Of a stretch of 13,888 bases of DNA, positions 1 through 7,200 are shown in pieces. The position numbers were made by a program, and so were the translations under genes. Under the pieces are notes generated by a model. It was given only the letters and a program-made list of their open reading frames with translations, was not told where the DNA came from and ran no database searches. The DNA comes from DASXMX01 sp036794395 (GTDB lineage Bacteria; Planctomycetota; Phycisphaerae; Tepidisphaerales; Tepidisphaeraceae), in assembly GCA_036794395.1 (NCBI GenBank), contig DAIRGS010000184.1, positions 1 through 13,888 of the forward strand, given 5' to 3'. How positions within the stretch are numbered: the first letter of the stretch is position 1; every line of letters starts with the position of its first letter.

Positions 1-7
1 CCCCCAC

Positions 8-41
8 GCCGGGGTATAGCGGTACTCCGCGCCACCCCGGC
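8..41. repeat. Two-tier extragenic hairpin
   Basis: An 8-bp inverted repeat (GCCGGGGT at 8-15, ACCCCGGC at 34-41) encloses a second one (GCGG 19-22, CCGC 27-30) around a TACT loop, with a symmetric 3x3 internal loop between the tiers. There is no T-tract on either side, so it looks more like an extragenic palindrome than a classic terminator. It could end transcription of a gene lying left of the window. The rest of 42-243 holds no gene I can support. Confidence 0.55.
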
Positions 42-243
42 TTCTCAGAGCGCTGCAATTCTAGCCTCGCCGAACCACCACGAAACCCATTTCACCCGCC
101 GCCACGATGCCCCATCAGCGCCGAATCACGCACGATTCATTTAGTGGCGATTTCGTAGCGAAGTGCAATCCTTCCGCATGCCACTCGCTGCCGTTTCAAT
201 TTCTTCACCCACAAACTACATTTGACGTAACCGGTGACTCGGC

Positions 244-273
244 TTGACGAAACGGCAACCGGGCCGTTTTAAT
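244..273 (+). promoter_or_regulatory. Promoter of the dehydrogenase/cytochrome operon, palindrome in spacer
   Basis: TTGACG (244-249) and TTTAAT (268-273) each match the sigma-70 consensus at 5 of 6 positions, with an 18-bp spacer. The spacer holds the perfect dyad AAACGGC-N6-GCCGTTT (250-269), which overlaps the -10 box, a typical repressor position. Transcription would start near 280, about 20 nt before the first gene. No regulator gene lies next to it in the window. Confidence 0.5.
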
Positions 274-299
274 GGCCGACCCGGCTACAGGGAAGGTGA

Positions 300-1814
300 A
301 TGCCACTATCGCGCCAACAGCTCATCGTTCGGATCGTCTCTCTCGCATCAATGCTCTACGCGGGCGGCTGCTCGCTGCACGGGCCTGCCGGTGGGGGCGG
401 CCAGGCACGCTGGGATGGCCAGCGCCACCTCAACGCCACCGACGTCTGGCTCCCGCCGGGCTATAAGATCGAGCCCGTCATTGAGGGCCTGAACTTCCCG
501 ACCGGTGTCACATTCGACGACAAAGGACACGTTTTCGTCGTCGAGTCGGGCTACAGCTACGGCGAAATCTGGACCGAGCCCCGGCTGGTGCGGGTCGACG
601 CCCGGGATGTCATCAATGTCATTGCTCGTGGGAACAACGGCCCCTGGACGGGCGCTACTTTCAAGGACGGAAACTTCTACGTCGCCGAGGGCGGCGAAGC
701 GCTCGGCGGGCGAATCCTCAAGGTCGCCCCCGATGGAACCACAACCGCCCTGGTCGAAGGCCTGCCCAGCAATGGCGATCATCACACCAACGCGCCGGTC
801 ATCGGCCCCGATGGCTACCTCTATTTCGGCCAGGGCACTGCAACCAACAGCGGCGTCGTTGGCGTTGACGACTACCAGTTCGGCTGGCTGCGCCGCTATC
901 CCAACTTTCACGATATCCCCGCCAAAGATGTGACGCTGACCGGCGTCAATTACGAATCGGCCGATCCGTTCACAGTCACCTCGAGAAGGTGGTATCAGAA
1001 CCTGCTGCCGTTCATTCCGCAGAACCGCAAACTCGTGCTAACCGGCGCATACTCATCGTTTGGAACGCCCGCCAAGCCCGGCCAGGTCATAAAAGGCCAG
1101 GTGCCGTTCACCGGCGGCATCATGCGGGTTCCGCTCGCCGGCGGAAAGCTCGAGATGGTCGCATGGGGCATGCGCAACCCGTTCGGCCTTGCCTTCTCCC
1201 CGGATGGAAAGTTGTTCGCCACTGAAAACCAGTTCGACGTACGCGGCAGCCGCCCCGTCTGGGGAACCGGCGACCTGCTCTGGGAAGTCCGGCCCGGAAC
1301 CTGGTACGGCTGGCCCGATTACTTTGCCGGCCAACCCGTCAACTCCGACCGCTTCGCTCCCCCCGAAGGCCCCACACCGCGCCGCCTGCTGGCGGGGCGA
1401 CCCGGCCAGCCTCCTGCACCAGTGGCCAAGTTTGGCGTTCATTCCTCCGCCGACGGATTCGATTTCTCCCGAGACGCATCCTTCGGACACGTGGGTGATG
1501 CTTTCGTCGCCGAGTTCGGCGATATGGCGCCGGGCGTAGGCATGGTGCGCGATCCAGTTGGGTTCCGCGTCGTGCGTGTTGAGACACACGGCGGAATCGT
1601 TCATCCGTTCGCCGTCAATCGCGGGCGGATTGATGCACCGGCTTCCAAGACTAAAGGCGGGGGGCTGGAAAGGCCGATCGCCGCTCAGTTTGATCCTTCG
1701 GGCAAGGCCCTCTACGTCGTGGATTATGGCGTGATGACCACCGACGAACGCGGCATTCATCCTGCGGAAAACACGGGCGTGTTGTGGCGGATTACCCGGG
1801 AGGAATCGCGATGA
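300..1814 (+). CDS. PQQ-dependent glucose/sorbosone dehydrogenase-like lipoprotein
   Basis: Predicted beta-propeller oxidoreductase of the GSDH class (soluble glucose dehydrogenase/sorbosone dehydrogenase), oxidising a sugar or other alcohol with PQQ outside the cytoplasm. The 504-aa protein starts with a signal peptide ending in a lipobox-like AGGC; Cys24 would carry the lipid anchor. Class-typical stretches are GDHHTN (159-164, the probable catalytic-base region), WGMRNPFG (289-296, the Arg-Asn pair that binds PQQ or substrate in the family), GTWYGWPDYFAG (333-344) and DAFVAEFGD (400-408). Several DG-Y/F-LY/FV strand motifs fit propeller blades. The ATG at 300 is preceded by GGAAGG only 3 nt away, so spacing is tight, but it is the start that gives a complete signal peptide. 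The stop overlaps the cytochrome start, implying electron transfer to that protein. The substrate, and whether PQQ is really bound, are not shown by sequence. Confidence 0.85.
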   Translation: MPLSRQQLIVRIVSLASMLYAGGCSLHGPAGGGGQARWDGQRHLNATDVWLPPGYKIEPVIEGLNFPTGVTFDDKGHVFVVESGYSYGEIWTEPRLVRVDARDVINVIARGNNGPWTGATFKDGNFYVAEGGEALGGRILKVAPDGTTTALVEGLPSNGDHHTNAPVIGPDGYLYFGQGTATNSGVVGVDDYQFGWLRRYPNFHDIPAKDVTLTGVNYESADPFTVTSRRWYQNLLPFIPQNRKLVLTGAYSSFGTPAKPGQVIKGQVPFTGGIMRVPLAGGKLEMVAWGMRNPFGLAFSPDGKLFATENQFDVRGSRPVWGTGDLLWEVRPGTWYGWPDYFAGQPVNSDRFAPPEGPTPRRLLAGRPGQPPAPVAKFGVHSSADGFDFSRDASFGHVGDAFVAEFGDMAPGVGMVRDPVGFRVVRVETHGGIVHPFAVNRGRIDAPASKTKGGGLERPIAAQFDPSGKALYVVDYGVMTTDERGIHPAENTGVLWRITREESR

Positions 1815-2176
1815 GCCATCAAAACTCCCTGGCCGCAAGCTTGATGTTAAGCATCGGATGCCTGGTTGGATGCAGCGATTCCGGCCGTGAAGCCAACGTC
1901 ATTCCACCCAATGAACTTCGCAACAATCCCCGTCTTGCCGAAGGCCAACGCGTGTTCATGCAATACTGCAATCAGTGCCATCCCGGCGGCGCGTCTGGAA
2001 TCGGCCCATCGCTCAATGACAAGCGCATCCCTCCATTTATTATGCGCGTGAAAGTCCGTCACCACGTTGGCAATATGCCCGCGTTCTCACCCGAAGTGCT
2101 CCCCGATCCTCAACTCGACGATATCGTTCAATATCTCCGATATCTCCGCGAGCATGCCGGCGAGCTTGATGGTTGA
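1811..2176 (+). CDS. Lipoprotein c-type cytochrome
   Basis: Small monoheme cytochrome c, 121 aa, probably the electron acceptor of the dehydrogenase encoded just upstream. I chose ATG 1811 because it forms an ATGA overlap with the upstream stop, has GGGAGGA as ribosome-binding site 6 nt before it, and gives a proper lipoprotein signal peptide with lipobox LVGC (Cys21). An in-frame ATG at 1784 lacks these features. The heme-binding motif is CNQCH (53-57), and Met89 in GNMPAF is the likely distal ligand. The C-terminal segment DPQLDDIVQYLRYLR is the usual last helix of class I cytochromes c. Lipid anchoring of both partners suggests a membrane-tethered periplasmic electron chain. The terminal oxidase is not in the window. 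Confidence 0.88.
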   Translation: MSHQNSLAASLMLSIGCLVGCSDSGREANVIPPNELRNNPRLAEGQRVFMQYCNQCHPGGASGIGPSLNDKRIPPFIMRVKVRHHVGNMPAFSPEVLPDPQLDDIVQYLRYLREHAGELDG

Positions 2177-2213
2177 GAACTCCGCTCCCCAGTCACGTTC
2201 AGCCATAAAGCAA

Positions 2214-2248
2214 ACGCCCCGACCACGCTTCAACGCGGGTCGGGGCGT
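2214..2248 (-). terminator. Probable intrinsic terminator between convergent units
   Basis: An 11-bp perfect stem (ACGCCCCGACC 2214-2224 with GGTCGGGGCGT 2238-2248) is extended inside the loop by three more pairs around a bulged A. On the minus strand the stem is followed by TTTGCTTT, an imperfect U-tract, so it best fits ending the minus-strand transcript of the 31-aa ORF and argG. On the plus strand it lies 38 bp after the cytochrome stop and lacks a U-tract, but could still act in both directions. Confidence 0.65.
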
Positions 2249-2275
2249 ATTGATCTCAGGACTGAGTTTTTGCGG

Positions 2276-2371
2276 TTATTGCCGGCGCTTGAGGGCGAAG
2301 TAAACGATGATTAACGCGACAAGCCCAATCAGCGATACGGACTGATACCAATTAAGAAAGAAGGCAAGCAT
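2276..2371 (-). CDS. 31-aa single-span membrane protein
   Basis: A 31-codon ORF encodes MLAFFLNWYQSVSLIG followed by a strongly hydrophobic stretch (LVALIIVYFAL) and a basic tail KRRQ. This is one transmembrane helix with a positive C-terminus, probably cytoplasmic by the positive-inside rule. Support for translation is good: AAGGA lies 7 nt before the ATG. The stop is 27 nt before a strong hairpin with a minus-strand U-tract. It lies downstream of argG on the same strand, separated from the argG stop by about 190 bp. I do not recognise a family; the size resembles small accessory subunits of membrane complexes such as CydX or KdpF, but there is no sequence basis for either name. Confidence 0.6.
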   Translation of the reverse strand: MLAFFLNWYQSVSLIGLVALIIVYFALKRRQ

Positions 2372-2454
2372 AGCGCTATCCTTATAAAGATGCCGTACGA
2401 CTCAGAAACCTTGGCAAAAATCGCGGTAACTTCAAAGACCGATACCACACCGAA

Positions 2455-2556
2455 TTACAGTCTCCGCCGCAGCCAATCCTCGTACACTAAATTAACCAAA
2501 TAACGGGGAAATCCGCAAGTTATAAACCGAGGTTCGCTTGTTAACGGATCTGCCAT
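2455..2556 (-). CDS. Possible 33-aa ORF coupled to argG
   Basis: An ATG 4 nt after the argG stop opens a 33-codon frame (MADPLTSEPRFITCGFPRYL at the start, ending EDWLRRRL). GGTGA, formed by the last argG codons and stop, sits 4 nt upstream and could serve as ribosome-binding site, so translation could be coupled to argG. The product is soluble and rich in aromatic and basic residues. Third codon positions are much less GC-rich than in argG, and an open frame this short can arise by chance. No family recognised. Confidence 0.25.
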   Translation of the reverse strand: MADPLTSEPRFITCGFPRYLVNLVYEDWLRRRL

Positions 2557-2560
2557 CCAA

Positions 2561-3778
2561 TCACCATTGCTTGACCTGTGAAGCCACTTTCATCGGCAAA
2601 CCAAAAAGATCGATAAACCCGCGCGCCGCCGTCACGTCGTAGCCTTCCATGCTGAAGCTGGCCAGTTGCGGATCGTAAAGCGTATGGGGGCTTGCCGCGG
2701 TGATGGCCTGTGCTCGGCCCTTGAAAAGCCGCACTTTCGCAGATCCCGTCACCGTTGCATTCGTGTGATCGATAAACGCCTGCAGGCCCTCGCGCAACGG
2801 ATGGAACCACTGGCCATTGTAGACCAATTCGGCATACCGTAACGCAACCTGCTGCTTGTAGTGCAGTGTGTCGCGCTCAACGCACAGTTGCTCCAGGGCT
2901 TTATGCGCCTCGTACAGAATCGTCCCGCCCGGAGTCTCGTACACGCCCCGGCTCTTCATGCCAATCAGTCGATTCTCAACCAGCAGCGCCACGCCCACCC
3001 CATGACGGCCGCCGATTTTGTTCAGCTCCGCAATCAGCTCGTGCGACGCGAGCGGACGGCCATTCACCGACACCGGATTGCCCGACTGAAACGCCACCTC
3101 GACCACTTCGCTCTCATTGGGCGCCTTGTCGAGCGGCACGGTCATCGTCAGGCACTTTGCCCAGTTCGGCTCCTGATCCGGGTGTTCGATCTCTGAGCCT
3201 TCATGGCTGATATGCCAGAGGTTGCGATCCTGACTGTAGATTTTGGTCTTGCTGACCGGGATCGGAACATTGTGTTTTTCCGCGTATTCAATCGCGCTTT
3301 CCCGGTCACGCAGTTCGAAGGTTGGATCTTTCCACGGAGCGATGATCTTCAGTTCCGGCGCCAGCGCCATGTACGTCAGCTCGAACCGCACCTGGTCATT
3401 TCCCTTGCCGGTCGCTCCGTGGCCGACGGCATCCGCGCCGGTCTGCCGCGCCACTTCCACCTGCTTGGCCGCGATGAGCGGCCGGGCAATGCTCGTTCCC
3501 AGCAGATAATCCTGCTCATACACCGCGTGCGCCCGCAACATCGGAAAGCAATATTTCTCGGCAAACTCCTGCCGCAGATCCATGACGACCACTTCGTCCG
3601 CGCCACTCTTGTACGCCTTATCCGCGATCCCCTTCAGCTCATCGCCCTGGCCCAGCTCCGCCGCGAATGCAACGAGCTTTACCCCGGGATAGCGCTCCTT
3701 CAGCCACGGAAGAATGACGCTGGTATCCAGACCACCGCTATATGCGAGCACGATTTTTTTAGGTTTGTTTTCAGCCAT
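2561..3778 (-). CDS. argG: Argininosuccinate synthase
   Basis: Cytosolic ATP-dependent ligase joining citrulline and aspartate to argininosuccinate, the penultimate step of arginine synthesis. The 405-aa length is normal for the shorter (about 400-residue) bacterial form. Signature 1, AYSGGLDTS (12-20), is the pyrophosphatase P-loop that binds ATP. Signature 2 is GATGKGNDQVRF (121-132); the variable second position is Ala here where many homologues have Cys. Other conserved blocks include NLWHISHEG (186-194) and GRHGVGVALLVENRLIGMKSRGVYETPGG (257-285). The start ATG is preceded by GGAG at 6 nt. A -10-like TATACT lies at 3817-3812 on the minus strand with no convincing -35 box. No other arginine gene is adjacent. 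Two tiny ORFs and a terminator follow. Confidence 0.97.
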   Translation of the reverse strand: MAENKPKKIVLAYSGGLDTSVILPWLKERYPGVKLVAFAAELGQGDELKGIADKAYKSGADEVVVMDLRQEFAEKYCFPMLRAHAVYEQDYLLGTSIARPLIAAKQVEVARQTGADAVGHGATGKGNDQVRFELTYMALAPELKIIAPWKDPTFELRDRESAIEYAEKHNVPIPVSKTKIYSQDRNLWHISHEGSEIEHPDQEPNWAKCLTMTVPLDKAPNESEVVEVAFQSGNPVSVNGRPLASHELIAELNKIGGRHGVGVALLVENRLIGMKSRGVYETPGGTILYEAHKALEQLCVERDTLHYKQQVALRYAELVYNGQWFHPLREGLQAFIDHTNATVTGSAKVRLFKGRAQAITAASPHTLYDPQLASFSMEGYDVTAARGFIDLFGLPMKVASQVKQW

Positions 3779-3913
3779 GAAGAACTCCGGATCGGTGTTA
3801 TGAGGGCCAAGAGTATAGGGATTGCCGGGCTGTTCGCTATGTGCCGTTCTGGGATGTACCGTTCTGGGATGAAATGGGGTTCGAACTCAACTCCGGCCCG
3901 ATATCGGCAGAAA

Positions 3914-4169
3914 ATGCGTGGCGGCTGGCGCGCGACGTATGTGATCACCGCGATGATCTCGCTCTATTTAAATGCGTTTGTCCTTTGTCGTGCAGTCGTT
4001 CCTGAAGGTGCCGGCGTTGAAGTCATTGGCGCCAACACAAACGGAAACGCCATTTAAGTTGGTACAGGGAATCGTACTGTTGGTATTTGCCGCGTGGACC
4101 GTTCTGTCAGTGATCCGGTTTCGGCCGGATCAGATCGAAACTCCGCCAGCACTCAGCGCCGCCGTATAG
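3914..4169 (+). pseudogene. Frameshifted small two-helix membrane protein
   Basis: Two overlapping frames together give one protein-like product. The first frame (ATG 3914) reads MRGGWRATYVITAMISLYLN then AFVL. The second continues from 3987 as VVQSFLKVPALKSLAPTQTE, then a helix VQGIVLLVFAAWTVLSVI and tail RFRPDQIETPPALSAAV. Removing one T from the TTT at 3984-3986 joins them into an 84-residue protein with two transmembrane helices and a connecting loop. The FVLVVQSF..KVPAL..LAPTQ pattern resembles a small uncharacterised bacterial membrane protein that I recall but cannot name. Without the correction the first frame runs to 4057 out of register. This could be a real pseudogene, a sequence error, or, less likely, programmed shifting, since no slippery heptamer is seen. 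No good ribosome-binding site precedes 3914; a 15-bp tandem repeat lies upstream at 3842-3871. Confidence 0.6.
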
Positions 4170-4171
4170 GA

Positions 4172-4276
4172 AAGGAAATAGCCGGCGACGACGGTACCAA
4201 CGACCTGGTGGTCAGCAGCGTGATTCGAACCAACGAGTTACAGACCTGGTTTATCGCGGCGCATCATCAAAGCTAA
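4172..4276 (+). pseudogene. 3' remnant of a Dps-like ferritin gene
   Basis: An open frame ending in TAA (4274-4276) encodes KEIAGDDGTNDLVVSSVIRT, then NELQTWFIAAHHQS. This resembles the C-terminal helix of Dps/ferritin-like DNA-protection proteins (the D.GTNDL..S.V.RTNE.Q.WF pattern), recalled from the family, not searched. Upstream of about 4172 the same frame becomes non-protein-like, and it abuts the stop of the frameshifted membrane-protein gene. The N-terminal part and the ferroxidase residues are therefore missing. Its stop overlaps by 4 bp the stop of the convergent M56 gene. It looks like the scar of a deletion rather than a working gene. Confidence 0.5.
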
Positions 4277-7200
4277 TGTCCCCATTTTCCCGCGGCGGGA
4301 CGCTGGACATCAATAATGTCGTTGGGCGAGAGAGTCACATCAGGCGCATTTCCGCGTTTCAGGTCAGCCAGAGAGAACGCTGCGCTCTTCGGATGATTAC
4401 CGACTTCGTCGAAATGCGTGATTGTGATCATCGTGTACGCCGGGTCGTTGAGATCGACCCCTGCATCGAGCACCGCTTTCAATACGCCAGCGCCTTTAGG
4501 CAGCGTAAAAATGCCGGGCCGAGCAACGCTCCCAAATACGCCAATGAACGGCGGTTTCCTAGCATCGAATTCCGCCGCCGCCTGAACTTCGTTTTTGAGT
4601 GATTCCTTGGTATCGATGAGAAGCCGACCCAGGGTGGTCACTTCGATTCTGGCCTGTGCTATTTCCGATGGAGCGGGGTTTCGGCGCTCGACCGCTACCG
4701 CTCGCTCGACCGCCTCAAGAACAAGTGTCCGAACCCGCTCAACCGCTTCCGTGGCAGATTTCACTGCCTTCTCGTGCTTGATCTTCTCCTCGTAAATCCG
4801 GTACTTCAGCGGCGGCTGGAGAATTGAGTCTACAGTCGGTTGAACAAACGCTTGAGGACCTGGGGCACGCGATTTATTCTCAGGCGGAGTGGCTTTAAAT
4901 GTCCCATCCGATTTGAAGACGGGGAATTCGAGCGGCTGATCGGTTCGTGCGGCGCTGGTGATCTCAAATGCATACGCGAATGACATCAGTTGATCGCGAG
5001 TCAACTGGGCGTCGTAAGCTTCGACGATCAGGACAAAGTTTCCGACAGGCAGTCCCTCGGCCCTGAAACGGCCATCGGATTTGAAGACCACTGGGTAAGA
5101 CCGATCCGCTTCGAGACTCCCGTTCCAGTGGTTTGTGTACCATGACCTGCGAGCGTCAGGACTCATGTCAAACCAACTGGTCGGGATGCCGTCGCCACCA
5201 TGAACGACATCGGGAATGATCAATGATTCTATGCGTAATGATCGACCCGGCCTCTCGGGCGGCAGGATCACACGGCCAAAAACGGCGCGACCCCCGCCCC
5301 CAAGATTAACCTCTTTGGTCTGGCCCGGTTCAACCATGACCCGCGTCAGGTTCGCACGACTCGAACTTCTATTCGGCGACGGAACCTCGATCCTGTTTGA
5401 GACGGATACCTCGGCTCCGCCGGGTACGAAATCGAGGAGAAATGAGCCATCGGCGTGGCTGACGGTCGTCGTCGAATACTGTGGTCGCGTCGCTAGAACC
5501 TGGACGTCGCCGATGGGCTTATCGCCACTGTAAACATGGCCGCTGATTCGTGACCAGGCTTTTAGTGAAATGATCTGGTCCGGCTTTGGCAATTCAGCAT
5601 TGGCCTGATACGAACCTGTTGGATGAGTGATCAGGCAAGTGTAGTTTCCGTGTGCAACGCTGAAATGAAATCTGCCCTGGGCATCGGTAACGATGCGGCG
5701 CAAGGAGGGCGCCCAGGCGAGGAGCTGACCGTTCTTGACGGTAGCAAAAAACTCCAAGCCGCTGGGGCAAAGCAACACGGTTGCATTTGCGGCCGGAGTT
5801 CCGTCCGGCGTCTGGACGGTACCGGCAAATTGTTCCTGCGGGCCGTGGTCAATTTCGGGATCGGAGTGGGCCTGGGGTTTGGAAGCGAGTTGAATCGCGC
5901 CGACGTCGAAAGGTTCGTCACTGCGGCCTTCCGGCATCGGTGGAATCGTGAACGGCATTGATGCGTCGGCAATCACTTCGTCGCCGCGAGAGAAGTAATT
6001 GTTGTTTGGATCATCCCGAATGAATGACGGCATGGCCTTCACTTCGATTTTGTATTCACCGGCAGATACGTCTTCCACACGAAACGAACCATCCGCGCCG
6101 ACGGGAATGGATATGATCATTTGTTCCACGCCGGGGGTTCGGCGGGGGAAGGATTTATTCGAAAGATTGGTTCGCGCGTACGCCCAGTCGATGGACTGGC
6201 CAACGCCCGGCGGCGTGAGGATGTGGCCGATGACAGGGCGACCTTTGCCGCCAATGGTTACCTGCGCGACCTCTCCAGGACCGACGGTAACTGGGACTGA
6301 TTGCGGGTATCCAACCGAGGTAAACGGTCCCTCCCGCATCGTCTGCTCGATCCCAACGTTCACCTTGCCGGGTGGGACTCGCTCAATCCTGAAGTGCCCG
6401 CTAGCATCGACGACAGCGGCCGAATTGAATTCGATAGAGTTGTTATGATCTTGATGGAGAATTGGAAACGTGAAGAGCCCGACTCTTTTGCCAGCTGCAC
6501 TCTTTGTCCCAATCATCGCGGTTCCTTCGATCGCAGCCCACGCCGGAATATGAATCGTTGGTGAAGTCCCGATTTGCGATGAATCGAGCAGGGCGTAGCC
6601 TGAAGGATGCAATGCAAGCACTCTCGATTGCTTATCGGCTAATCGACGAATGCGTGCTTGACCGCCTTTGTCCGTGAGCACGGTTTCTATCGCAGAACCA
6701 TGAGACTTCAATTCGCCATTTGTCACGATGATCAATGCTCCAGACCCCGCGACGGTCACTGACGCGCCGCCGAGTGGTTTTGAATCCGCGCCCACAAAAG
6801 TAAGTGTCAATTCGTCCGCATTCGTGGAAGTTACCGGTCGCGATGTGGGAGCTGTACTTGGCCGCGTTGTTGAAATTGCCGCTTGCTCGGATTTGGCGCG
6901 AGCGGTGGGGGGCATCAGCAGTGGAATCGCGGCTGCCGCGACAAGCGCCAGGCCCGCCGCCCCGGCGATCCAGCGCGGCGCGCGCGCCGAATCGAGTTCC
7001 GGCAGTGCAAGAACGCGGCGGATACGCGCAAGCAGAAGCCCACCGGTAGCCGCCGGGGCGAGGGCGGGCGCCGCGGCCGAGGCGATGGCCGCAAGCGCGT
7101 TGGCGTATGAAGCGCGATCACCGGCAACCTCAAGGGCGATGTCGTCGCAGCAATTCTCGCGTTCGGCGCGAATGACACTCGAGATCCACCAGACAACGGG

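Noticed and set aside
4111..4132. TGATCCGG-N6-CCGGATCA hairpin as terminator of the blaI-M56 operon
   Set aside because: There is no U-tract on the minus strand, and it lies within the coding part of the frameshifted membrane-protein gene, 140 bp past the M56 stop.
4195..4265. tRNA-like GATTCGAACC on the plus strand, a T-loop consensus for a minus-strand tRNA
   Set aside because: Neither the T-stem nor the anticodon and acceptor stems pair, and the region reads well as the Dps-like fragment. A second GTTCGAAC at 3879-3886 also lacks a cloverleaf.
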